This document shows, in pieces, positions 20,666-30,810 of a DNA stretch of 40,732 nt (position 1 is its first letter; every line of letters starts with the position of its first letter). The translations under genes were made by a program, and so were the position numbers. Below the pieces are notes generated by a model. That model had not been told where the DNA came from. It made no database searches and saw nothing but the letters and a program-made list of their open reading frames with translations. This DNA is from Chara braunii (lineage: Eukaryota; Streptophyta; Charophyceae; Charales; Characeae): positions 1,394,935 through 1,435,666 of the forward strand of contig BFEA01000256.1 of the NCBI GenBank assembly GCA_003427395.1. Reading direction: 5' to 3'.

Positions 20666-21750
20666 CTCCCAGCCTCAATGACCCAGTCAACCATCATGCA
20701 AATCAATCCGCCATCCTGCCTTCCCAGATGCTGTTTCTTTTAACAGTCTGATTTCACACAATCAACAAAGTTGAAACTGAAATTGAGCAGACATTCCTTT
20801 ACTTAGTCTGATTCAGCATCATGAAAGTCGAACAAAAGTCAAAGTAAGGTTGCACACCATATACTCAGTCAGATATGCAATGGAAAATACAGATAGGGGT
20901 TATAACTGGGTTTATAGAGGGGAGCAGTGGTTACCTTTCAGTTCCCTGCCTCCAGAACTCCTACCGAGTTCCGACAGAGCTCCTGCAATCGGTGGGCCGA
21001 CTCCCCACAGAGTCTTGCTGCGGTCCTACGGGTTGCAATCCCGCCTGCCGCCTTCCCCTCATAACCAGCAGACTAGAGTTAGAGTAAGAATGATAGAAAG
21101 AGAAGGTTTTAGACTCTCAGACCCAAGGAGAGTGCTCTCAGACTCGCAAGAGAGGGCCTTGTTATCTTGGTTCGCCTGAGGGTCCCGCAATGGTGGCCAA
21201 AACACGCAACAACTTAGTCAACTCTAAGTAAAGCTGCTGAAGACAGTTCCTCCCGACGATCCTCCAAGTCGCAGCGACGGCCCCTTTCACAGAGCTTCAA
21301 ATCCGTCACTCCCACCTTTTGCAGCATCACCAGTTCTGATCAATCCACCGCTACGTACCTTTCAATTGCTGTGTCCGACAGTTTGCCCAGTCAATAACTA
21401 GCGAAAGCCCTGCAACGGTCACTCGTCCGCAAGCTAGTTGATGCAAAGGGAAGGTACGACCAGTAACAAATTGCGACAGTAGCAACCAATCGGCAGTGCA
21501 CCGTATAAACACAGCATGTTGGTGCTGTAAGTAATGATTGTCCCACGCTTTGTCCGGTACCCAGTCCTTCCAGTCACTTAGCTTGGCAGGGTGGACAGCA
21601 CACTGGTCAATAGCCTAGCCTTGGTGCTGCTTCATTCAGCAGTGAATAGTGAATCAAGCTTCCAAGCCCCGTGGCCTCTCCCCACTGCCACGACCCCAGC
21701 GGGCCATCGCAGACTCGGCTCTCAGTCCGTCCAACATCAGCAGCTCCTGA

Positions 21751-22606
21751 GGTAAGTGCACTCTCTCCCTCTTCTCAACGCACCTGGCCAGGTAAGCGTT
21801 CCCCGCAGCTCATCCCTCGCTGGCTCGGCCGTCAGGCTGCGCAGTGTGGCGGCCAACAGGTAGATCTCCACCCTTACGGTTGCCCCTCCGGTACTCCGAA
21901 CGATGGCCTGAGCAGTGCCTCGGCCAGCAGGTAAGCCTTCAACCCGCTGCCTACCCCCCTTGCTACCCCCACCTGCAGCTACCTCAATCAACTCGTGGAC
22001 AGTTGCATCGTTCCACGGGTAAGTTCGCCTCCTCACGGCCCGCTCGCTATGAGTCCTCTTACCGTCTCTCTTATGCTCAGTCGTCGCTCGTAGCTTGTTA
22101 TTTCGCTCAGGAGCATACGAACGTACTCGGCAGCCAGCATGGTCAGGTCCCAACAGGCCAAAGAATCAAAGGTATGCCCGGCGACGAACCCACGGTTGAA
22201 CGCAACTGGCGATTGGCAGCAAGCATGCTGCTGTCCCGAGCCCTTTGATGATCCCAGGTATGCCCTGGCCAGGTGAGTATGCAGCCTCCCGTTTGCGTAC
22301 CCGCCCCCTGGTTGTCGCCGTAGCTCGACTTCGACACCTCCCACACGACAGCTTTTCGATGTAGCTCTTCGTGCTCGGATCGATGAGGTGAGCAGGTCAC
22401 CCACCAACAGGTAGGTCTCCTCCCCTTCTGCCTGCAAAATGCTTACTTCACTCGACAGGGCACACCAATCCGAAGCGGGACGTCCGCCCGAATATGGAGG
22501 TCGTTGGCGTAGCGCTGCGCATACCTTCCATTAGCCAGGTGAGTCTGTCTCCTCACCTTCACCCCTCCTATGCCCTCTCTCTTTCTCTCGGATGAGTAGA
22601 GTCAAG
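21751..22606 (+). repeat. Degenerate repeat array rich in splice-donor-like sites
   Basis: GGTRAG occurs at 21751, 21791, 21930, 22019, 22272, 22387, 22538 and 22606, often as CAGGTRAGY followed by a CTCC-rich stretch. GGTAKG variants occur at 21859, 22171, 22257 and 22410. Spacing is about 15-150 bp. No convincing exons lie between them. Confidence 0.65.
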
Positions 22607-22811
22607 GTAAGTCTTCGGCTAAACTTGGGGGAGCGATTCACTACTACTCCGGGGTCCACTGCAACGAGCCAGGAACCGCTACGAAACTATTGCAAAAACA
22701 CGATCGAATGCATGACGTTCTGAAATCGCTCCTCCCACACACATCCCTGCTTCCCCATAACCATTAGCCCACTGTTTTATTACCAAGACTAACACTATCA
22801 GTCAACTCGCC

Positions 22812-23755
22812 CGCCATAGAAATCCCACCTTAGCCTTCTCTCTTCCTCGTTTTCATTAGACATCAGGCGAGATCGACCATCTTTCCATATTCTCTTCTCC
22901 TCTCTCTCCGCCATAGCCTACGCAGTAACTTCTCTGCCTACCTCTTACTTTGTTAACTATCTGCTAATTCTAACTCGAATACCGGAATCGCCTCATCAAA
23001 AAAACTCTACTCTGACTTTTCCCACTCGATTCCGTCAAGGATCGAGTGGCGTCTCGATCCCCCCCCCTTCATTCCGCCATAGCTCGGCGCAAATCATCCT
23101 CTCTATAGCTCCTAACCCACTAACTTTCCTACCAATCTAACTTCAATCTCGGGATCGACCATCCCGAAAACCCCTATCTTGATTCTCTCCTTATCTAAAT
23201 CAGCTCAGATGTGAGCAAGCCATCTTCACTTCCCCTCCTCGTTTCTCTGTCCGCCACATCCCGCGAAAGTTTTTCTGTAAAGCTCCCTTTTTACTAACCT
23301 TTTGCAATTTGTGGCTTCGAAATCGTGTTCGCCTTCTTCCAAAACCCCCACCTCACTTCTTTCCTGACTTGATTTGGTCAAGAATAAGGTGAGTTCGAGC
23401 ATGCTTCTCCATTCTCCCTTTTTCCATACTCCCACCATAGCCCAGCGCACCCCATCTTCCTTCTACCACCCACCTTACTAACTTTCGTCCCAACCTAGCC
23501 TTACCATGTGAGTTGCCTGGGCCTAAAACCTCGGTGTAGCATGTCTCCCTGCTCGATTTCCTCCGGAAACGAGCGAGGTAAGCTTTCTCCGCCCTCCTTC
23601 TTCTTCACCTCCCCGCCATCTCCACGCAGCCCTTTTCTCACTAACCTCTCAATCGACTAACCTAACACTAAAACTAACAACACTACCGACTTCGCCCTAC
23701 TCTAAAACCCCCAAATCGCCTCTTTCCCCACCCGATTCCATCAAGGAACGGGTGG
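22812..23755. repeat. Degenerate tandem array, about 175-bp period, with hairpins
   Basis: CCGCCATAGCYC-like starts lie near 22812, 22911, 23076, 23250, 23434 and 23616. Hairpins in the units: ACTCGAT/ATCGAGT with CC/GG (23024-23047), GCTCG/CGAGC with TTTCC/GGAAA (23551-23574), and CACCCG/CGGGTG with TTCC/GGAA (23729-23754). The unit at about 23365 is weaker. Confidence 0.7.
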
Positions 23756-24448
23756 CTACGATTTTCCTCCCCTTTCTCCGCCTTCGTTTCTCACCATCTC
23801 CGACTTCCTTCGTACCCATCGCAAAACCCCGCCAGGTTCATTCATTCTTCTTCCCGACCTCCCCCTTCTACTACCTCAGCGTCCGCCCGGCAGTCGCCCC
23901 ACACCGATCTGTCTGTCGGCCCTCTCTTTCTCCGCTCGCACCTGGGCGACGGTCCGGGCCGGGTTCAGCCGTTCTCCTTCCTGTTACCCTCTCCGCTGCC
24001 TGGCGCTCGCCATTTCCTTTCGCTCTAAATCCTCATCCCTCCTCGTTACCTTTCTTCTGTACCCCCGCCAGTGCCAACTGCAATCCATTGTGCCCAGTTT
24101 CCCAGTTGTGCTCTAGGTTGCTGACAACTCCGGCTTTCCCGTGAAAAACTTCGAGGGAGGCCCAACTTTTCTGCATAGTTTGGATAGTCTACATCCCCCT
24201 ATACCTTGTCCGACGGGTGGTGTGCTTAACAGATACGGCTGGTACCTCCTCCTGCCCACTTCACTCCGCCACCTCAAGCCAGCTTCGGCCAAGCCCCCAC
24301 TAAGACAACAAACAGCGGAACTGAGGGTGCGGCCTGCTGCAAGGTCTTATGCGTGGCCCTGATGAACTGGGCTTAGTACGGCCCTCGGTGGCAATAGGCA
24401 AATATTCAAATGAGAACTTTGAAGTCCAAAGTAGGAGCGGGTTCCAAG

Positions 24449-24470
24449 GGAGCGGCCGCCGCAGCCTGTA
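24449..24470. repeat. GC-rich hairpin
   Basis: GCCGCAGC, CTGTA and GCTGCGGC form a perfect 8-bp stem. It stands alone in the GC-rich part of the insert. Confidence 0.6.
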
Positions 24471-25445
24471 GCTGCGGCCTTCCGCCAGTGCCCTCGGCCG
24501 CCTGCGCCCAAGTCCAATCCCGTCTGTCGGGTCCCAATGGCGACGCTCCCACTCAAATCCCTCACGGGATATCGTTGGCGGCGGCACTCCTGCAGAAGTA
24601 CCCAGGCCACTCAGTTTTCTTCCGCCTCGTGGGCTAATCATCCGCTGACTCGTATGCACGTTAATTCCCCCAGCCCATGTTCTCAGGACATATAAGATAA
24701 AAAAACTTTGCCAGCACCCCGAACACGCGGGGACTCGCAAGTCAACGAATGAAGGCGAGCGCTCAAAGTCCTTGACGACCTCCAATTTTGGCGTTGCGCC
24801 CAAGTCAAAAGGCACCAACAGAAAACAAAAATAAAATAATCATGAAAATTTCCAGTCGCCAAGGACGAATAAACAATACCGCCTGCACTGCTCCAACGCC
24901 GCCAATGGCAAAACCAATGGGGATAGCCTCATCGTTGACTCTCCATGCCCGCCAAGCCCCCGCACTTACCGCGCGAAGGTCTGATGCGCATTCTATTGCC
25001 CCGCACACTCTGCTTACCGGGAGTTGCTCCATTGCCATCGACGCCATCCTCCACGCACGTGTGCTTGTCTCGGTCAAACGTACCAATCGAAAGAAAAGGC
25101 ATCCTTTAGTCCTAAATAAATAACAATCATAATAATAATAAAACAAGACAACCGACATCCGCGCCGGCTTTACAATCATCAACAGGGGAAAAAAAAATGC
25201 ACGCTCCTTAAATCAGCGCGCCCACACACTCTCTACTATAGTCAACCATCCAGTCAATGTAAATGACAGACACTGCCGCAATTCGTGCAGTACTCAACCC
25301 TTTAAATTAAACTTATTTTTTGTCACCTGCAAAACCCAGGGCGGATACCCTTGTAAGGGTATTCACACCGACACCGTCTCACACTGTTGCGAGGTGTGCC
25401 ATCGTTCTTATGGTGTGGGGGGTCACGCACAGACCAGACCTTGTT

Positions 25446-26890
25446 TGTTAGTCATTGGAGGGGGTGGACTGGGGCATCTGGGTGAGAGGGAGGGGCCAGG
25501 TTAGCCAACTGTATATATGCTAGTGGCAGCCACGGAAGATCATTTGCAAGCAATAGGTGAATGATCATTTTGAAAATAAGGGCCTTGATTTCATCCCCGG
25601 GATCCAGGACGCCCAACCCACCAACTCTCTTTGGTTGGGTCACGTATTTCCAGGCCACTCTCTTCAAACATTTCGTCAGCTTATGGCCGTTTCTCCATAA
25701 ATATGCTGACAACGCTGCTTGGATATGCACAAGGTGTTTTTTTGGGATTTCCCAAAAGGCCGTCTTGTACCAGATAGTGGATAAAATAGCGTTGTTTATG
25801 GCTAGAGCTCTCCCAACAAGAGATGTGTGGAAGTCATCCAACTTGTCAATCTTTGAAGTGTCATTTGTACTAATGTATGGCCGTGATCTCTAGGAGGGCC
25901 CATAGCCGTCAGGCAAATCCCAAGGATTTTGATTGCTTCTTCCCTTGGGCGCCAGTTAACCAGTGGCTGCTGTGGTGGTTGGGAGTTCTGCGGGGCAAGT
26001 CATCATCCTTCCGTCTCTGTCCCCCAATTAACTTTCATATCCGCAGCCACTGCGAATGTTTGGATGATGTCAGTTAGTGCTTGAAGAGACGCCGCGAAGG
26101 CCTTGATGAGGACCGTGAGATCGTCAGCAAACAGGGATGTTAGAGGCACCATATAGGGGGGCAATTCAGGGATGTCAATGCCTTTTATGGCCGGGTTATT
26201 TCTGAACATTGCCACCAGAGCCTCCATGACTAGTACGAAGAGAAGAGGGGTCACCGGGTCCCCCTGCCTAACTGATCTTTGCAGTGGAAATGGAGGGGAG
26301 AGGTGTCCATTGACCATGATGTTTGTGGCCGCTGACTTGTGCATGATGGATACCCACGCTCTGAAACAGTCCCTAAAGTTCGTTTTGTGTAGGTAACAGT
26401 CCAGGAAGTCCCAATCCACATGGTCATATGCTTTTTCAAAGTCTATGAACAGGACAGCGGCTTCCTTGCGGGGTTGTCTGGCGTACTTTATAGTTTTATT
26501 CGCTAAGAGGAAGGTATCTTGTATGTTCCTTTGCGGCATAAACCCAGCTTGATCTTGAAAAATGAGGTGGTTATGTGTGGAAGCAGCCGGTTGGTGAGGG
26601 CTTTGGAGACCATCTTATATGGGAGGGGAAGGAGTGTGATCGGACGGTAGTTTCGGATATCTTCCTTTTCTCCCTTCTTATACAGCAGCGTAGTTACTCC
26701 TTGACTAATCAGTCCCCCAAAGTATCCTTCTTTCTGGACTGCATTGGTATAAATCTCAATGCCCCCTTGAAAAATGTGCCAGTATTGGAGCCACAATTCC
26801 TTGGGAAAAGAGTCCAGCCTTGGGGTCTTTTCATCCTCCATTCCTTTCAAAGCTTCTAATTGCTCGTACATGGTTAATGGATGTTCGAGT
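25446..26890 (-). mobile_element. LINE D, 5' (reverse transcriptase) part, minus strand
   Basis: The minus-strand sequence begins near 26890 in the ORF2 linker (5'-truncated). TACCAT at 26891-26896 matches 14432-14437 at the other end of the element. It runs to 25446, where the 8.2-kb insert starts. Confidence 0.7.
25452..26871 (-). pseudogene. LINE D ORF2 reverse transcriptase
   Basis: Read from 26871 downward: EALKGMEDEKTPRLDSFPKE, then TLLYKKGEKEDIRNYRPITL (RT entry). A frame change follows, then QRNIQDTFLLANKTI, motif A (VLFIDFEKAYDHVDWDFL), motif B (SVRQGDPVTPLLFVLVMEAL) and motif C (SLFADDLTVLI). The thumb has GRALAINNAILSTIWYK and GGLGVLDPGDEI. The active-site aspartates of motifs A and C are present, but frameshifts near 26530 and 25850 and stops near 26003 disable it. 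The family copies LINE RNA into DNA at a nicked target. Confidence 0.88.
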
Positions 26891-26972
26891 TACCATCTTA
26901 CTAGTTAATGAACGTATTTAACTAACAAGGCAAGACAAGCAGAATGCGGTCGTGGTCTTCATTGATTTTGAA
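26887..26972 (+). pseudogene. Continuation of LINE C: reverse-transcriptase fragment
   Basis: The plus-strand frame gives TILLVNERI, a stop, LTRQDKQNAVVVFIDFE, which is the sequence just before and including motif A. LINE C broke off at RIQDT at 14437, so this is its next piece. It stops abruptly at 26972, where minus-strand LINE E begins. Confidence 0.72.
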
Positions 26973-27570
26973 TAGATGAGGGGTTCAGGGCGGGGAGGGA
27001 GAGGCAGGGGGAGGGGGCGCAACACTCGGTACCAGGGAGGACTGGCCGTTAGTCTGATCCGGGTGGGTCAGTGTCGTGGCTGGTTGTCCCGACAGTGGGG
27101 TATGGAAACAGTTCATTGTCCTATAGGACCATGTGTTGTTATCTGCCGCCCAATTCTTCCACTGTATTTTCCCATTTTCTTGGATCTCTACTAGCCTGCA
27201 CTGGGGGTCTAACCAGCGCTGCCTAAAGGACTTGACAACCCCGTTCTCTCGCCTCCCTGCCGGGCATGCCAGCCATTTCTTCAATCAGTTTCTGGCTGGC
27301 TTTAAGGATGTTTGCCCTGCGCACTTCCACTAGTTCTGCTTTTGCCTGGTGGAATCCAAAGGCGGAATCTTGCCTTTCTGCAGAGCACCTAATTCTCCAT
27401 ATCACCATGAGCACAGCCAGTCTCATATACTTGAAGAGGTTACTTTGGAACAATGTCCAAGATGCTTGATGGGCCCTCTGTCTTCCCAGCAGAATGAGCC
27501 CAACATCCCAGTGGAACACTGTGCTTGTTAGTGTGGGCCAGAGAGCATCCCACCACTGCCAGATTTGCCG
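26973..27570 (-). pseudogene. LINE E, ORF2 C-terminal tail, minus strand
   Basis: The minus-strand frame has IWQWWDALW, GLILLGRQRAHQASW, RLAVLMVIWRIRCSAERQ, FGFHQAKAELVEVRRAN and a second frame with IQWKNWAADNNTWSYR, ending Pro/Ser-rich. These match the LINE D tail closely, so D and E are one subfamily. The 3' UTR and poly(A) are missing and the 5' end stops at a poly(A)-ended short repeat at 27570. Confidence 0.78.
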
Positions 27571-27655
27571 GTGATAGGCAACCGGACTGATGCCCCACAG
27601 AATAGACGGGGCATGTGCATTTTGGGAGGGGGAAAAAAAAAAAAAAAAAAAAAAA
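27570..27655 (+). repeat. Poly(A)-ended short dispersed repeat, copy 2
   Basis: GTGATAGGCAACCGGACTGA and TGCCCCACAGAATAGACGGG match copy 1 at 1291. A 23-nt A-run (27633-27655) follows. Confidence 0.55.
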
Positions 27656-27665
27656 CAGTACCAGT

Positions 27666-27674
27666 GAGAGTGAA
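27666..27674 (+). repeat. Candidate 5' target-site duplication of LINE F
   Basis: GAGAGTGAA here is repeated exactly at 36456-36464, directly after the poly(A) tail. Nine bases is short for a LINE but within range. Confidence 0.6.
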
Positions 27675-27763
27675 ACAATAAAAGAAATTCCCCGTCGGCG
27701 ACACCGTAAATTAGCTTCAGCAAGACAGAAACAGAGTAACACACAGTTAGGGGGGATTGGGTC

Positions 27764-27961
27764 AGACAGAATATAGAAGAACGAAAGTGGAATATTTAGC
27801 GAGAAGAAGAGGAAGTTGACTTGAGACCGACTGGAGAGACACGTGGGTACATTTAGATAGACCAGAATATAGAGGAACAAAAGTGAATTATTTAGCGAGA
27901 AGAAGAGGAAGTTGACTGGAGACCGACTGGAGAGACACGTGGGTACATTTAGATAGACCAC
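27764..27961 (+). repeat. Two 96-bp tandem monomers in the LINE F 5' UTR
   Basis: Each unit carries ATTTAGCGAGAAGAAGAGGA, AGTTGACT, GAGACCGACTGGAGAGACAC and GTGGGTACATTTAGATAGAC. The GAGAAGAAGAGG word is at 27801 and 27897. The position just inside the 5' end suggests promoter monomers like those of rodent L1, which is an inference. Confidence 0.85.
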
Positions 27962-28261
27962 GAAACCCGGAAAGACCCGAACCACCAACTGAAGTGCACT
28001 AACACAATTCACACATTACTTAATCCTCATCAGCGACCGGAGGCGAGCTCCGCGGAAAAAAGGAAAGGGTAGGAAAAAAACAGGAAATTAAGGAAAAAAT
28101 GGATATGGGGCTGGAGAGAGGAAAAAGACCCCACAAAAACCAGAGAGCTCACAAGAAGTTGGAATCGACCTTGCTATTCCGGGGCGCTATGAGACAGCAC
28201 ACAAACAAGAGTTGGGCCAGGAAAGAAGGGTTGAAGGAAACGAAGGGGGGGGGGGGAAGAC

Positions 28262-30810
28262 ATGAGACCTCTGCCACCAAACTACAGGGGGGGACCAAAG
28301 AGACCCCTAACCTTCAACCCTCNCAGTCCCCCCCCCCCCCCCNCGTCTTGGATGGCGTGTTTACGCCGCCCAAATGCAGGTCAAACAATTTCGGTGAAGA
28401 GGCGAGGGGAGGGAATCGAGACCAGGGATTGGAAAATCCCGCTGGATAACGTGTCATCAGCCAACGCTTTCTTTCTCTCGAAACTACTGGCACCGTCAGA
28501 ACCGAGGATAGTGAACCAGGGAGGAAGAGCACTAATGATAAAAGCGCTCCCTATGGACAAAGTCCAATGCAGGAACGAGATGTACACCCGACATGCTAGC
28601 AATTGGGTGTTTCACGATGACGCCGCCTACAAGTCAACAAACGATAAAGTAGGGTGGATTCGAAAACGCCTGGCCTCCTTGAGAGGGAACATGGATGAAG
28701 CGCAAGATCTCTTCCTGCTCCAACCATTGTCCACAACGACTATCACGGTAGTATGTCGGCATGAAACAGACAAAAGACAAATGGATGGATGACACTCGAT
28801 AAGATGTGACAGATCCGAGGTGCGCGTCTACCCTTGGACCCCCCCCAGACAGCAGAAACCTGAGGAAAAGAGGCAGTAGATGATGACAGACTATTTTTGG
28901 GTGGAGTTTCGCCACGTCCCCATCGAAATCCAAGCAGCTCTGGTCCAAGATTTTGGGGAGAAGTACGATATCGAGGGAGGGGATGGAGGACAGCACCTCC
29001 GTTCAGGGAGGTGCTTTCGTTCAGGGAGGTGCTTCCGTCTGTTGGAGGACAACAAAAGGAGAAGGGGAAGGGACACGGGGAACAGCAAAATGGGGAAAAC
29101 GAAAACAAACATTCGACATTATCAATCGAGAGAGGGGTCGTCGAACAGCAAAAGAGGAAGGGAAGGGGAGAAGGGGAACAGCAGATTGAAAAGACGCAGC
29201 AGGGTAAAGATGCGCTGATGACACCAGGGGAAAACGAGAGCCAACTCCTGGCAGGAGCAAAAGATACGTACGGAATGGCCTTCGGTTCCCTCCCAATGGG
29301 CAATGACAACCCAACAGCATTACCTGTAACACACAATGTAGAATATACAATCTCTTGCATCTCGGATTGGATCATGGGAGGGCTAAAAATGCTCCATGTG
29401 GACGCACCACCCGACTTCTGGAAAAGGGTTCAGATTCAACTAACAGCTGCATTGGAAGGCAGCCGGCTAGTTAATACAGCTCTAACTCATGGTCCCCCTC
29501 CTCACATCACATGGACAGACCTCCAGCGCCTCCACAGAATTTCGACAGCTCACTTCCAGCCCCCCCCCTGTCGTATTGCAAATGAACGGAGCACAGAGAA
29601 GGAGGTCTCCCAAACTCAAAATGCGAAAGGAGGGGGGGAGATAGAGGAACAAAACTCAGATACAAGAAAGGGCTTGAGAGGGGAGGCACACTCAGAAGTT
29701 CAGCCACAAATCGAAACTGAGCTTCCACAAGAAAAACAACCTGGAACTGATCCCTTTCAGGAAGCTTTCGGCGCACAGCCCATGGAGATTGAAGAACCAT
29801 CATCCCCCCTCCCCTTCCCTCCTGATGTGTCGGCAATAGAGGTAGATGAACAAGAGAAAACAGCAAACCCGCCCGTTGAAATGAGCACTGAACAAAAGTT
29901 ACAAGGGATTGCTGAGTGGCTATTGGAAGGCCTAAAAACACAAAATGGGGCAGCCTCCCAGGAATTCTGGGACCAAACCTATATAGAACTTTTCACCATG
30001 TTAGATCACAGCCCAACAGTAAGGGGAGCATTGGAAAAAGGCCCTCCGGCCCACATCTCGTGGCCGGAGATTTTCCAACGCATCAGACAGATAGCCCAAC
30101 AATGTTTTCATCCACCAAAACAACCTCCAGGGGCTGAAGCGGGAGAAAGTGAGAAGGCTGTGATGCAGACTACCCATCTCCTCCTTGCAAATGAATCAAA
30201 AGAGGAAGAAGGGATGAATCAACGGGCAGGGAAGCTCAAACAACTTATCGAAATGGGCCGGTACGAAGCTTCACTCTCCAAGGAGGGAGGAGTGATAGCC
30301 ATCCCCCTACGTCACGCGGGGGACAAAATGGAGATTGGGCTCACACCGACACAGGGGGGCCTCACTCTACCAGGATGGAGATTCTCAAATCGCTGGTCCC
30401 TTCCCAGCCTCAGGGACAACGACTTTTTTGGAAAAGCAGAGACTTTCATTAGCAAAAACTACCCAGCGGGGCCGAAAGCAATACTAACCTAGTTTGACGG
30501 GATACAAAGGGTAGCAACGACAAATCTTTTTATCCTCTTTGAAGAGGGCAAAACTTCTGACCTGCAGTGGTTCACTCACGCCGCACTCATGGACCTTCAC
30601 CTCCAGCACATAAAAGTCAGTTCTTCCTCGTCGGCCGAAGACTTACACATGTCCCTCACTAGAATACTCAGAGACGGACTACTCTGCACGGTGAACTGGT
30701 CCGCGAAACATTGGGAAAAAAAAATAAAAAAGGGGAAGAAGAGAGTGCGACAATGGGAAAGGACATTGATACTCTGTATTGCAGAAACCCGGAATGGAAG
30801 AGTTGTCTGA
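28262..30810 (+). pseudogene. LINE F ORF1 with a duplicated about 78-residue module
   Basis: The N-terminal part (28262-28792) contains IPLDNVSSANAFFLSKLLAP and KVQCRNEMYTR, homologous to LINE C ORF1, and lies near Ns at 28323 and 28343. A frame change near 28800-28897 leads to a long frame. There a Lys/Glu/Gln-rich, probably disordered stretch precedes module 1 (about 29335-29575: ISDWIMGGLK ... GPPPHITW ... FQPP). A charged linker with TDPFQEAF and PMEIEE follows, then module 2 (about 29881-30120: IAEWLLEGLK ... GPPAHISW ... FHPP) and a conserved block (VIAIPLRHAGDKMEIGL). TAG at 30490-30492 is probably premature, because homology to LINE C continues in the same frame (DLQWFTHAALMDLHL) to 30810, overlapping ORF2. 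No named domain was recognised. Confidence 0.75.

Larger units (their letters stand above)
17221..25445. other. About 8.2-kb noncoding, hairpin-array insert between the two parts of LINE D
   Basis: LINE D coding sequence stops at 25452 (minus strand, ANLAPPSHPDAPVHPL) and picks up at about 17220 with the next part of the same domain order, so this block looks inserted. It contains no recognisable protein domain. It holds a hairpin cluster (17900-18084), four degenerate tandem arrays (18954-19505, 20051-20665, 21751-22606, 22812-23755), TATA-like sequences (17792, 18243-18262) and GC-rich DNA around 23.9-25.1 kb. I found no matching long terminal repeats or terminal inverted repeats, so its class is unknown. 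A minus-strand frame that overlaps 17176-17406 may mean the boundary is up to about 100 bp away. Confidence 0.5.

Noticed and set aside
24300-24818. 172-codon minus-strand frame
   Set aside because: No domain or homology signal. GC-rich sequence favours chance open frames.
24805-25182. 125-codon minus-strand frame with a hydrophobic C-terminus
   Set aside because: No family was recognised, it overlaps an equally open plus-strand frame, and the region is noncoding repeat-like DNA.
17221-25445. Intact LTR retrotransposon
   Set aside because: A purine tract before TG at 25184-25198 looked suggestive, but I found no matching repeat at the other end, no clear primer-binding site and no gag-pol.
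28099-28449. Separate small gene upstream of LINE F ORF1
   Set aside because: It lies in the LINE F leader, is overlapped by the frame homologous to LINE C ORF1, and contains two unresolved Ns.
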